In this document: in pieces, positions 16,010-23,099 of the stretch
How positions within the stretch are numbered: position 1 is the stretch's first letter
Layout: each line of letters begins with the position of its first letter
Origin: Bacteroidota bacterium
Lineage (GTDB): Bacteria > Bacteroidota > Ignavibacteria > Ignavibacteriales > Ignavibacteriaceae
NCBI GenBank assembly: GCA_023453665.1
Contig: JAEXTA010000179.1
Span: forward strand, 1-36,066
DNA length: 36,066 bases
Direction of reading: 5' to 3'
Program-made: the position numbers and the translations under genes
Notes under the pieces: model-generated
Seen by the model: only the letters and a program-made list of their open reading frames with translations
Told to the model about the DNA's origin: nothing
Database searches by the model: none

Positions 16010-16609
16010 ATGAATAGTTTTTACATTTTTTTGATTTTGCTTTTTCAGAATTTTGTAGGTCAAGAAAACATTGAAGGTAAATATCAAGTTTGTTCAATGG
16101 CTTGCGAAACTGTTCAAATATTTTCTGATTCAACTTTTGAGTACAGACTTGATGGGGATTTGTACAACGGTGAGGGTTGCATTGGGAGAATAACTAAAAT
16201 TGGAGAAAATTTATTTTTAGCAAATAGTTCCGCACAACCAATACCAATTGTAGAAAATTATGATTCAACGATTTCATATATAAAGATCATTGTAAAAGAT
16301 GACTCGAATTATTTATTGGATGGTGCAAATGTTTTCATTGAAACAGAAAAAGATACATTACATTTTGTAAGTGATCATAATGGATTAGTAAGATTTATAA
16401 ATACTAACATTAAAAATATCTGGGTTAATTTCATTGGCGTTCCACATTCGGTTTATTCACCAAGAGAAAATAAATCAAACTCATTTGAGATAATTAATAA
16501 AATAGATCCGAATTACATTTATGTAACCAATGAAATTTGGTACATCGATAAAGATAGTTTGTTCTTTAAAAATAGAAACCAAAAATATTCATTAAAAAAA
16601 GTTTTATAG
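16010..16609 (+). CDS. Secreted protein of unknown function (cassette gene 2)
   Basis: A 199-residue protein starting MNSFYIFLILLFQNFVGQ, a short hydrophobic segment that fits a Sec signal peptide. The mature part is mostly beta-like and has paired cysteines in VCSMACETV and GEGCIGRI. A C-terminal stretch (about 105-155) with DGANVFIETEKDTLHFVSDHNG resembles a carboxypeptidase-regulatory-like beta-sandwich, but this is weak. I chose the ATG at 16010, twenty bases inside the cassette, because 33 extra codons up to 15911 would be read from the repeated junction. No strong ribosome-binding site is seen. It is flanked on both sides by attC-like junctions. Family not recognised. Confidence 0.72.
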   Translation: MNSFYIFLILLFQNFVGQENIEGKYQVCSMACETVQIFSDSTFEYRLDGDLYNGEGCIGRITKIGENLFLANSSAQPIPIVENYDSTISYIKIIVKDDSNYLLDGANVFIETEKDTLHFVSDHNGLVRFINTNIKNIWVNFIGVPHSVYSPRENKSNSFEIINKIDPNYIYVTNEIWYIDKDSLFFKNRNQKYSLKKVL

Positions 16610-16611
16610 TC

Positions 16612-16785
16612 GGGGTATAACATCTTTAATCCGTCAAAGACGGACAGGTAAGTAAAGAAACAATACTGTAAAAAAATAGTTCGGTTCGATCTTATTGAAT
16701 GGAGTTCGTTAGAAAAATATACACAGGAAATCTTTTAAATAATTATAAATACGGCGTTGCGGTTTAACATAAAACGCCGTTAAGC
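16612..16785 (+). repeat. attC-like junction B (best preserved)
   Basis: Left core GGGGTATAAC (16612-16621) differs at one position from the reverse complement of the same cassette's opening GTTATACACC. The right core GTTAAGC (16779-16785) fits GTTRRRY. An 8-bp hairpin ACGGCGTT/AACGCCGT (16751-16758, 16773-16780) sits against the right core with a 14-base loop. Between the left core and this hairpin are 129 bases shared with the other junctions, including CCGTC-AAA-GACGG at 16631-16643. Confidence 0.65.
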
Positions 16786-16799
16786 AATTAATGTTGTAT

Positions 16800-17228
16800 A
16801 TGAAAACAAAATTTGTTAATGCAATTTTTTTCTTTTGTTTGGTTTTATTTTCTTGCTCAAGCTACGAATTTATTACAAAACCACTCATAATTGATTCCCG
16901 GTCAATCGAAATTTTTTCATCCAGAATTAATAGCAGGTTTTCTGATTATGCTGAAGTTTCAGGATACAATCATTTTAAAGACAGTCTTAAGATTGCTATG
17001 CAATATGTAAGAGGTCCAAATCGTGGTGAACCATTAATGGTTTTTCGTGGAAGACCGTCCAAAGAAGACATTATTATCTACACATTCGATAAAAAAGATT
17101 CCTGCATAATTTTTTCTGGTATTTTACTTAATGAAGCCTATGTGCTTTATATAGATTCCCTTTCCATTCCGATTGGGAAATATTATTTAAAAACTGAAAA
17201 TGTTTTAAGTAGTTTTAATCGTGAATAA
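16800..17228 (+). CDS. Small lipoprotein, unknown function (cassette gene 3)
   Basis: A 142-residue predicted lipoprotein: MKTKFVNAIFFFCLVLFSC carries a basic start, a hydrophobic core and a lipobox (LFSC) at about Cys19. The mature part is short, with SSRINSRFSDYAEVSG and YVRGPNRGEPLMVFRGRPS, and no motif that I recognise. An ATG at 16791 would add three residues (MLY) and overlap the cassette-end inverted repeat. It is the only gene in its cassette and very AT-rich. Function unknown; export is supported by the signal. Confidence 0.72.
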   Translation: MKTKFVNAIFFFCLVLFSCSSYEFITKPLIIDSRSIEIFSSRINSRFSDYAEVSGYNHFKDSLKIAMQYVRGPNRGEPLMVFRGRPSKEDIIIYTFDKKDSCIIFSGILLNEAYVLYIDSLSIPIGKYYLKTENVLSSFNRE

Positions 17229-17250
17229 TCAATTTGTTAATTTAATTTTA

Positions 17251-17437
17251 CATTAATAACATAACATCTTTAATAAGTAAAGAGTCCCGCCAAAGGCGAG
17301 TAAACAATACTGTAAAAAGAAAAAATAGTTCAGGTCGATCTTTTTGAATTGAGTTCTTTAGAAAAATAAACACAGGAAATTTTTTAAATAATTATAAATA
17401 CGGCGTTGTGGTTTAACATGACACGTCGTTAGCATGC
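17251..17437 (+). repeat. attC-like junction C
   Basis: Left end CATTAATAACATAAC (17251-17265) matches 12 of 15 bases of the reverse complement of its cassette's opening GTTAAGCAATTAATG. The right core is GTTAGCATGC (17428-17437). The inner hairpin ACGGCGT/ACGTCGT (17400-17406, 17423-17429) pairs with one G-T. In place of the GACGG hairpin of other copies this one has CGCC-AAA-GGCG within AGTCCCGCCAAAGGCGAG. Confidence 0.62.
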
Positions 17438-17448
17438 TAGATATTAAT

Positions 17449-18066
17449 ATGAAATATTTTACTACATTTTTTTTGATTCTAATTATTATGATTTTTTCAG
17501 AAAGCAAACCTCAGAAAGATTTACAACATTCAGATATTTATCCGTATATAATATCTAAAGATTATCCAAGTCCCGACTCTACTTCAGGAATTGCTTATTC
17601 AATTGGTCATGAATTAAAGGCTACTTTGGTTCGAGAAACTGGAGATCTTGTTACTAATATTAGCAAGCAAGAGATTGACGAAATGAAATTAAGTGTTAAC
17701 CAAGCTTGGTTACTGGCTATTGAAAACTTAAAAACAAAATTTCGAAATGGGGACATTAATGCTGCCATATTTAATGGACCAAGAGACAAACCATTTCTAT
17801 TGATTGGTGGTCATTGGTTGGCAGCTTCAATAATATTACTTCCCAATCTTTACGAATGGGCGCAACAAAATTTTAATACTGATACTCTTTGTGCATCTAT
17901 TCCTCATAGAGCAGCACTGTTGATCTTTGAAAAAGTGGATACTGGATATCTTACTGATATGATAAAAATGATTAAGGAAAAAGAATCAAATGAACCTAAA
18001 CAATTATCCTTTGGTCTGTTTGAACTTACATCCAATGGAATATCAGTATTAGATTTAATCAAATAA
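17449..18066 (+). CDS. Exported protein, possibly DUF1444-like (cassette gene 4)
   Basis: A 205-residue protein whose start MKYFTTFFLILIIMIFSES is a likely Sec signal peptide. The central and C-terminal part (about 75-205) is AWLLAIENLKTKF, then GGHWLAASIILLPNLYEWAQ, DTLCASIPHRAALLIFEK and SFGLFELTSNGISVLDL. The order of these blocks (a helix with LLP.LW/YE.., then a strand with AVPxR..LL.F) resembles the C-terminal region of DUF1444/YtpQ-type proteins, whose function is unknown; I hold this loosely. An ATG at 17434 lies in the palindromic core word GCATGC, so 17449 is the more natural start. Single gene between two attC-like junctions. Confidence 0.72.
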   Translation: MKYFTTFFLILIIMIFSESKPQKDLQHSDIYPYIISKDYPSPDSTSGIAYSIGHELKATLVRETGDLVTNISKQEIDEMKLSVNQAWLLAIENLKTKFRNGDINAAIFNGPRDKPFLLIGGHWLAASIILLPNLYEWAQQNFNTDTLCASIPHRAALLIFEKVDTGYLTDMIKMIKEKESNEPKQLSFGLFELTSNGISVLDLIK

Positions 18067-18069
18067 TTA

Positions 18070-18155
18070 GCATGCTAACATCTTTAATCCGTCAAAGACG
18101 GACAGGTAAGTAAAGAGTCCTCACTGTAGTGATAAAAGAGTAAAAAGAAAAAATA
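18070..18155 (+). repeat. Truncated attC-like junction D
   Basis: Starts with GCATGCTAAC (18070-18079), the exact reverse complement of the opening word of its cassette, and continues with ATCTTTAATCCGTC, the GACGG hairpin and GTAAGTAAAGAG. A different hairpin, TCACTGTAGTGA, is inserted here. Similarity to junction C continues through GTAAAAAGAAAAAATAGT and stops at the GTG start codon of the AraC-family gene, so the right half of the site, including the inner hairpin and right core, is missing. Confidence 0.62.
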
Positions 18156-19013
18156 GTGTCTATCAAAAATATTCCAATACGAAATATTAATGTCCCAAAA
18201 GACCTGGCTTTTACTGAAAACTTCAGCATAAGGGATTTAAGTGTTTTGCTGTCAGGTAAGGATATGGTTCAGGATATTCACCGGCATGATTTCTTTTTTA
18301 TGCTGGTCCTTAAAAAAGGTAGAGGCGAACATACTATTGATTTTATACCTTACAAAATTCAGGATCATTCTGTTTTCTTTATGCGACCAGGACAGGTTCA
18401 CAAGTTAAAAATAAAAGCCGGCAGCACCGGGTTTGTTATACAATTCAAAAAGGATTTTTATTCCACCGCGGATAAAGATTCACGCCAGTTGTTGCGAAGG
18501 GTTAGTAACAATAATCTGTACAAGCACGATGCTAAAAAGTTTTTAAAGATATTTTCTTTGGTGACAGATATTTTCCAGGAGTATGAGCATAAAAGAGAAA
18601 AGTACTTCGATGTAATAAAAGCTGATCTTGAAATTCTTTTTATTGAACTTTTAAGAGAAAATAAAAATGATACTGATCACACCGCAACAATTAACAGGGA
18701 CAGGTTAGAGGAATTTTCTGAATTGTTAGATGTTAATGTATCGACTAACAAACAACCATCTTACTACGCACAAAAACTTAATCTTACTCCTTACCAGTTA
18801 AACACAATTACCAAAACATCACTAGGCAAAACCAGTTCAGAGTTTATTAATGAGCATATTATTCTTGAGGCAAAAAGATATTTGCTTTCAACATCCAACC
18901 AGGTTAAGGAAATAGCTTATCATCTTGGTTATGATGATGTATCATACTTTATAAGATTTTTCAAAAAACATACAGGACTTTCACCCGAAGCTTTCAGATC
19001 TAATTTTAGTTAA
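18156..19013 (+). CDS. AraC-family transcriptional regulator
   Basis: Regulator of 285 residues with an N-terminal cupin-like sensor domain (about 20-130; IHRHDFFFMLVLKKGRGEHTIDF and FFMRPGQVHKLK) and a C-terminal double HTH (about 190-285). The DNA-binding part reads YYAQKLNLTPYQLNTITKTSLG, then NQVKEIAYHLGYDDVSYFIRFFKKHTGLSPEAFR, the second HTH consensus of the family. The GTG at 18156 is the only sensible start; it falls exactly where the truncated attC-like repeat ends, and no clear ribosome-binding site precedes it. The native leader may have been replaced by the cassette array. Three small membrane-protein genes follow on the same strand and are the likely targets or partners. Confidence 0.92.
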   Translation: MSIKNIPIRNINVPKDLAFTENFSIRDLSVLLSGKDMVQDIHRHDFFFMLVLKKGRGEHTIDFIPYKIQDHSVFFMRPGQVHKLKIKAGSTGFVIQFKKDFYSTADKDSRQLLRRVSNNNLYKHDAKKFLKIFSLVTDIFQEYEHKREKYFDVIKADLEILFIELLRENKNDTDHTATINRDRLEEFSELLDVNVSTNKQPSYYAQKLNLTPYQLNTITKTSLGKTSSEFINEHIILEAKRYLLSTSNQVKEIAYHLGYDDVSYFIRFFKKHTGLSPEAFRSNFS

Positions 19014-19106
19014 GTCCAACTGAACTGCGTTATTGTCCTATCACTCTTAATCCCAGCGATACTACTTTTGAAGTGAAATAATTAATCATTTAACGAGGTA
19101 GTATTT

Positions 19107-19301
19107 ATGAAATCAAAATTCAAATTGATCGCTTCAGTAAAGATATGGGTTGTTATCTACCCTGCTTTAACACTATTTCTTTATTCATTCGGGGAATTGT
19201 TATCAGGTATGCCTTTGTATGTAAGAACTTTGTTAATGACAGTTACACTGGTACCATTGATTGTTTTTGCCGGTGTTCCGTTTGTTGATTTTCTGCACTA
19301 A
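19107..19301 (+). CDS. Small two-segment membrane protein
   Basis: A 64-residue protein with two hydrophobic segments (about 10-28, VKIWVVIYPALTLFLYSF, and 39-61, RTLLMTVTLVPLIVFAGVPF). A GAGG-type ribosome-binding site lies 8 bases before the ATG. It is 21 bases before the DUF2938 gene and 93 bases after the AraC gene, so it is probably the first gene of a three-gene transcript. I do not assign a family. Small size, good start and neighbours support it as a real gene. Confidence 0.75.
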   Translation: MKSKFKLIASVKIWVVIYPALTLFLYSFGELLSGMPLYVRTLLMTVTLVPLIVFAGVPFVDFLH

Positions 19302-19322
19302 CAGAAAACTCCGGGAGATAAT

Positions 19323-19808
19323 ATGATGACCATTCTAAAAATATTCGCTATCGGAATCGGTGCTACATTGTTAGTTGATTTGTGGAGTTATATACTTGGT
19401 CTATTTAATATCAAATCTCTTGATTACCGTTATGTCGGCAGATGGATATTGAATTTTCCTAACGGTAAATTTTTTCATAAAAATATTATAACAGCAACTC
19501 CTATTGAAGGAGAAATATTAACCGGATGGATAGCACATTATTCAATCGGTATTTCATTTGCGTTTTTATTGTTTTTCCTTTATGGAAAAAACTGGCTTGA
19601 TAATCCATTGATTCTGCCAGCCGTTATTGTAGGAACAGTAACGGTAATGGCGCCTCTTTTTATTATGCAGCCTGCTTTTGGTTTTGGGATTGCATCAACA
19701 AATCTATCTAATCCACATTTCAGAATTTTAAAAAGTGTAATTACTCATTTTGTTTATGGCAATGGATTGTTCCTGACTGCCTTACTTGTAAAACAATTTT
19801 GGAATTAA
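19323..19808 (+). CDS. DUF2938 family membrane protein
   Basis: A 161-residue protein with about four membrane segments. It follows the DUF2938 pattern closely: GATLLVDLWSYILGLF, YVGRWILNFPNGKFFHKNI, GEILTGWIAHYSIGISFAFLLF, LPAVIVGTVTVMAPLFIMQPAFGFGIA and LKSVITHFVYGNGLFLTALL. The function of this family is unknown. GGGAGA lies 6 bases before the ATG. It sits between the small membrane protein and the DUF4386 gene, all three downstream of the AraC regulator. Confidence 0.88.
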   Translation: MMTILKIFAIGIGATLLVDLWSYILGLFNIKSLDYRYVGRWILNFPNGKFFHKNIITATPIEGEILTGWIAHYSIGISFAFLLFFLYGKNWLDNPLILPAVIVGTVTVMAPLFIMQPAFGFGIASTNLSNPHFRILKSVITHFVYGNGLFLTALLVKQFWN

Positions 19809-19850
19809 TAAATAATCTTTTGAAAAGAAAATCATTCATGAGGAATATAT

Positions 19851-20552
19851 ATGTTTAATGTAAAAACTAAATCAAAAATTGCGGGCGTACTATTTATAAC
19901 AGCTACAGTAACGGCTATAAGCGGGCTTGTGTTATATGATCCGATTTTAAATAACCCGGATTATTTAATAACCGGTGCTGAAAATAATTTCAGAATAATA
20001 TTCGGAGCAATATTTGAACTTTTTCTTGTTGTCTCCATGATTGGTACTGCGGTTATGATGTTCCCCTATTTAAAGATGCAGGATGAAAGTTTAGCTCTCG
20101 CTCATGTTTGTTTCAGATTTTTTGAAGCTTTAATTATTCTTATCGGAATTGTAAGTGTTCTTTCACTCCTGTCATTGAGTAACGATTTTACAACGGGTAT
20201 TAATTCGAATACTGAGAGTTATAAGGCATCCGGAGTTATTCTTAAAGCAATGCACAAATGGACTTTTATGCTGGGACCATTATTAATGCTTAGTATAAAT
20301 ACGTTTTTGTATAGCTATTTGTTTTACAAATCAAAACTTGTTCCTGATAAATTTTCCGTGTTAGGAATGATATCCGCAACGTTAGTTTTTATTTCATTCG
20401 TATTTATAGTGTTCGGAATCTTTCCACAGATTTCTTTATGGGGAATAATTTTAGCTTTCCCGCAGTTTATTTTTGAATTGATACTTGCAGTCTGGTTAAT
20501 TGTAAAAGGATTTGATTTAACCTTGTTGAATTCAAAAATGATAAAAAGCTGA
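19851..20552 (+). CDS. DUF4386 family membrane protein
   Basis: A 233-residue polytopic membrane protein with six likely segments. It begins MFNVKTKSKIAGVLFITATV and includes FRIIFGAIFELFLVVSMIGTAVMMFPYLK, LAHVCFRFFEALIILIGIVSVLSLL and MLGPLLMLSINTFLYSYLFYKSKLVP, the pattern of DUF4386. Function is unknown; relatives often sit beside regulators in stress-related clusters. It starts 42 bases after the DUF2938 stop, with GAGG 10 bases upstream of the ATG. It is the last gene of the AraC-led cluster and converges on the TonB-dependent receptor. Confidence 0.85.
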   Translation: MFNVKTKSKIAGVLFITATVTAISGLVLYDPILNNPDYLITGAENNFRIIFGAIFELFLVVSMIGTAVMMFPYLKMQDESLALAHVCFRFFEALIILIGIVSVLSLLSLSNDFTTGINSNTESYKASGVILKAMHKWTFMLGPLLMLSINTFLYSYLFYKSKLVPDKFSVLGMISATLVFISFVFIVFGIFPQISLWGIILAFPQFIFELILAVWLIVKGFDLTLLNSKMIKS

Positions 20553-20661
20553 AACGATTTATAATAAGTTTAATCTTCTGTGTTCAGGAATTAAACTCAC
20601 ACCTCATCTCAGATATAATTCCATCACGCAGTATATGATCGGAAATAATCAAAAATTTAAA

Positions 20662-20689
20662 GCTGAACAGTTTAAAAACAATGTTCAGC
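20662..20689. promoter_or_regulatory. Perfect 8-bp inverted repeat in convergent gap
   Basis: GCTGAACA (20662-20669) and TGTTCAGC (20682-20689) with a 12-base A-rich loop, between the convergent DUF4386 and receptor genes. It may contribute to transcript ends on either strand, although no long U-tract follows. Confidence 0.35.
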
Positions 20690-20707
20690 ATTATGTGTTA
20701 GAAAAAA

Positions 20708-20762
20708 GTATGTTACAATTAATTTCTTAGGGGTGTTTAGTACACATACAGTTGTAACATAC
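20708..20762. promoter_or_regulatory. Perfect 11-bp inverted repeat near receptor 3' end
   Basis: GTATGTTACAA (20708-20718) and TTGTAACATAC (20752-20762) are perfect arms around 33 bases that themselves contain GTGT-TTAGT-ACAC. It lies 28 bases past the receptor stop codon on its strand. It could be a bidirectional transcript end or a small repeat element; I cannot tell which. Confidence 0.4.
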
Positions 20763-20790
20763 AATAAACTTCATAGATCATTAATAAATT

Positions 20791-22989
20791 TTAGAGAGTA
20801 ACCTCAAACCCTGCGGTTATCAATCTCGGTAAACCAACTTTAATACCCTGTGGTCTCCTGCTGGCGATGTATCTTTCATCGAGCAGGTTTTTAACACTAA
20901 CATAAATAGCAGAGTTAAGTGAGTTTAGCATATATCTTCCGGTTGCATCAAGCACAAAATAAGATGGCATTTGTCCGGTTTCTCCATTTGCAGCAGCCTG
21001 AATCGTATTCAGTTCGTCAGTGAATTGTTCCGCCACATAAGTCCCGGATAATTGTATCCCGAATCCTGCAGGCGTTAAAATGTCTATCAATGCAGAAAGA
21101 GAATATTCCGGTGCGTAAGGAAGTTTGTTACCATTAATATTTGTGGTGATATTATCCCGAGTTACAAACCTGTCAGCATTGTATTCGGACTGACTGTATG
21201 CAGCGTTTGTGACGATTTGTAATCCATATTCAGACTTTAATAATTTTCCAATATCTAATGTTAATCCGGCTTCAATACCTTTATGATTTGTCTTTCCACC
21301 ATTTACCAGTCCCGTGCCTGCGCCTCCTGATGATTCAGAGACCGGGATTACCTGGTTTGAGAAGTCGAGCATATAACCGGTTAATTCAACCAGAAGTATA
21401 TTGTTGAAATTTAATCTTGTTCCGATTTCATAGTTCCAGCTCAATTCCGCTTCAAGTTGCAATGATGTACCGCTGTTTGAAATTGCATCTTTAATTCTTG
21501 GCGGCGCAAATCCCCTGTGCACTCCGCCGAACAGTGTTATAACTTCTCCTGCACTATAATTTATTCCAATACCCGGTACGACTGACAAAACATCATCAGT
21601 GGCAGTTAAACTTGTATCACGCGAACTGATTCTGAAAATATCTCTTTCATATTTAAAGGATTCCGCTCTCACGCCGGGAGTAATAGTGAGTGATTCATTT
21701 AAAATAATTCGATCCTGCAGGAAAAGGCTTAATGCATAACCTGTTCTTGTTTCATCTTCTGCGAGAGTGCCTGATAAAGCATTAGCTTTTGTTCCGTTGA
21801 TTCTTTGCTCATAAGCCTTTTCATATAAAAACCGTATGCCGCTTTCAAATTCATTTTTAACAGTACCGGTCAAGAATGAATAAAAAAATCTTGGTTCAAC
21901 CCCGGCAACTTCAAACTGACGATCCCTGTTGCCGGTTGTGTTACGCATAAAGATAGCTCCTCCGGTTATACTCGTATCACCAAACACAACACCTGTCATA
22001 TTTGATGCAGGTGCACGGCTGAAATCCTGTCTCAGCCAATTCCGGGTAGTTGTATAAGCAAAGAATGTCGTTCGCAAATATGATTGATCCGAAATAAAAT
22101 AATCATGTGTTAAACTCGCCGAATATCTTTTAATATCAAGTTTATCATAAGGAGCAATTTCTGTGTAATATTCTCCCCGATCATACATCGGTTGTGTAAG
22201 TCCTATATAAGTTGAGTTTGATATTTCATCATACACTGCAAACTTTAAACCGATTCGGGAATTCTCACCAGCATTAAACCGGATTTTAGCAGTTAAATCA
22301 TTTGTTGTAAAGTTGAGTAAGCCGAGTTTATCTGCTCTTCTGTGAAGATAACCAACCTGCAGCCCCACATTATCGATTGTTGTTCCGTAGGTTGCACTGC
22401 CTGTAAAAAATCCCTTGTTACCGCCTTTAAGTCTTATTAATGTTCTGCTTTCAATCGGAGGATCAGCTGTGATATAATTTATAACGCCGCCAATTGTCTG
22501 AGGACCGAATAAAATTGAACCGCTTCCTTTAAGTATTTCTATATGCTGCATTCTGTCAACTGATGGAGTGTAGTACATTTCAGGTTCGCCGTATGGAGCT
22601 AAAGCAATAGGGATTCCATCTTCCATCATTAAAATTGTTCTGCTTCGGTCAGGATCAAGTCCCCTGATGCCGATGTTAGCTCTCAATCCGGCACCTTCTT
22701 CATCAACTACATTTAAGCCCGAAACTTTTTTAAAAACCTCGTTGCCGTTTGCAGGTTGAATATTTAATAGTGATGTAGAAGATATAATACTTGCAGAGCC
22801 TGGTATTTTTTGAAGCAGAGATGGTTTCCTGCCAATAATATCTATCTGTGGAAAATCATACTTTTTCATTAGTGAATCATTACTGACAGCATCATTTACT
22901 TCATCTGTAAATAATTTCTGTGAGTGAACCGGTACACAAAATATTATGATAATTATCGCAGCAAGTGCAGGTAGTAAAAGATTTTTCAT
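20791..22989 (-). CDS. TonB-dependent receptor, FecA-like
   Basis: Outer-membrane receptor for energised import, probably of a ferric complex. A signal peptide (MKNLLLPALAAIIIIIFCVPVHSQ) precedes a plug domain (about 50-170) with PGSASIISS, GLRANIGIRGLDPDRSRTILMMEDGIPIALAPYG and IEILKGSGSILFGPQTIGGVINYI. These are close to the FecA/ferric-dicitrate receptor signature. A 22-strand type barrel follows, ending with the expected aromatic-hydrophobic terminus (GLPRLITAGFEVTL). Length 732 residues is normal. I chose the ATG at 22989; the frame is open to 23019, but that start would lie on the dyad at 23025-23047. There is no SusD partner, which argues for a siderophore or metal role rather than glycan uptake. 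Confidence 0.92.
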   Translation of the reverse strand: MKNLLLPALAAIIIIIFCVPVHSQKLFTDEVNDAVSNDSLMKKYDFPQIDIIGRKPSLLQKIPGSASIISSTSLLNIQPANGNEVFKKVSGLNVVDEEGAGLRANIGIRGLDPDRSRTILMMEDGIPIALAPYGEPEMYYTPSVDRMQHIEILKGSGSILFGPQTIGGVINYITADPPIESRTLIRLKGGNKGFFTGSATYGTTIDNVGLQVGYLHRRADKLGLLNFTTNDLTAKIRFNAGENSRIGLKFAVYDEISNSTYIGLTQPMYDRGEYYTEIAPYDKLDIKRYSASLTHDYFISDQSYLRTTFFAYTTTRNWLRQDFSRAPASNMTGVVFGDTSITGGAIFMRNTTGNRDRQFEVAGVEPRFFYSFLTGTVKNEFESGIRFLYEKAYEQRINGTKANALSGTLAEDETRTGYALSLFLQDRIILNESLTITPGVRAESFKYERDIFRISSRDTSLTATDDVLSVVPGIGINYSAGEVITLFGGVHRGFAPPRIKDAISNSGTSLQLEAELSWNYEIGTRLNFNNILLVELTGYMLDFSNQVIPVSESSGGAGTGLVNGGKTNHKGIEAGLTLDIGKLLKSEYGLQIVTNAAYSQSEYNADRFVTRDNITTNINGNKLPYAPEYSLSALIDILTPAGFGIQLSGTYVAEQFTDELNTIQAAANGETGQMPSYFVLDATGRYMLNSLNSAIYVSVKNLLDERYIASRRPQGIKVGLPRLITAGFEVTL

Positions 22990-23024
22990 AAACATAATTC
23001 CAAATAGTTCATAAAACATTATTA

Positions 23025-23047
23025 TTATTCAGACTTAATCTAAATAA
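23025..23047. promoter_or_regulatory. Dyad upstream of the TonB-dependent receptor
   Basis: TTATTCAGA (23025-23033) and TCTAAATAA (23039-23047) pair at eight of nine positions around CTTAA. The dyad lies 36 bases upstream of the chosen receptor start and is AT-rich like metalloregulator boxes of the Fur or DtxR type. The symmetry is visible; iron control is inferred from the receptor type. Confidence 0.4.
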
Positions 23048-23099
23048 GAATAATGATTGACGCAAGAAATATTTTTGAGATGTTAATTTTTGTCGAAAT

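Larger units (their letters stand above)
15395..18155 (+). mobile_element. Integron-like gene-cassette array without integrase
   Basis: Four short same-strand genes alternate with related junction sequences. The bases that open each unit are complementary to those that close it: GTTATATGC/GCGTATAAAC, GTTATACACC/GGGGTATAAC, GTTAAGCAATTAATG/CATTAATAACATAAC and GTTAGCATGC/GCATGCTAAC. These terminal words differ between units but agree within each. That is what integron cassettes show, where the core sites R' (GTTRRRY-like) and R'' pair in the folded attC. A hairpin CGGCGTT/AACGCCG next to GTTAAGC (16752-16779) matches the inner L''/L' pair. No integrase or attI is visible, so it would be classed as a CALIN-type cluster. 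The sites are longer than typical attC, and the core words only partly fit GTTRRRY. Confidence 0.6.

Noticed and set aside
16674..16700. tRNA-like TpsiC loop GGTTCGATC in the junction repeats
   Set aside because: The flanking bases do not form the 5-bp T stem, and no acceptor, anticodon or D arm was found; it is part of the conserved junction segment.
15395..18155. Toxin-antitoxin or phage-defence island
   Set aside because: No nuclease, helicase, kinase, ATPase or recognisable toxin/antitoxin fold is visible in the four cassette genes; three are exported proteins.
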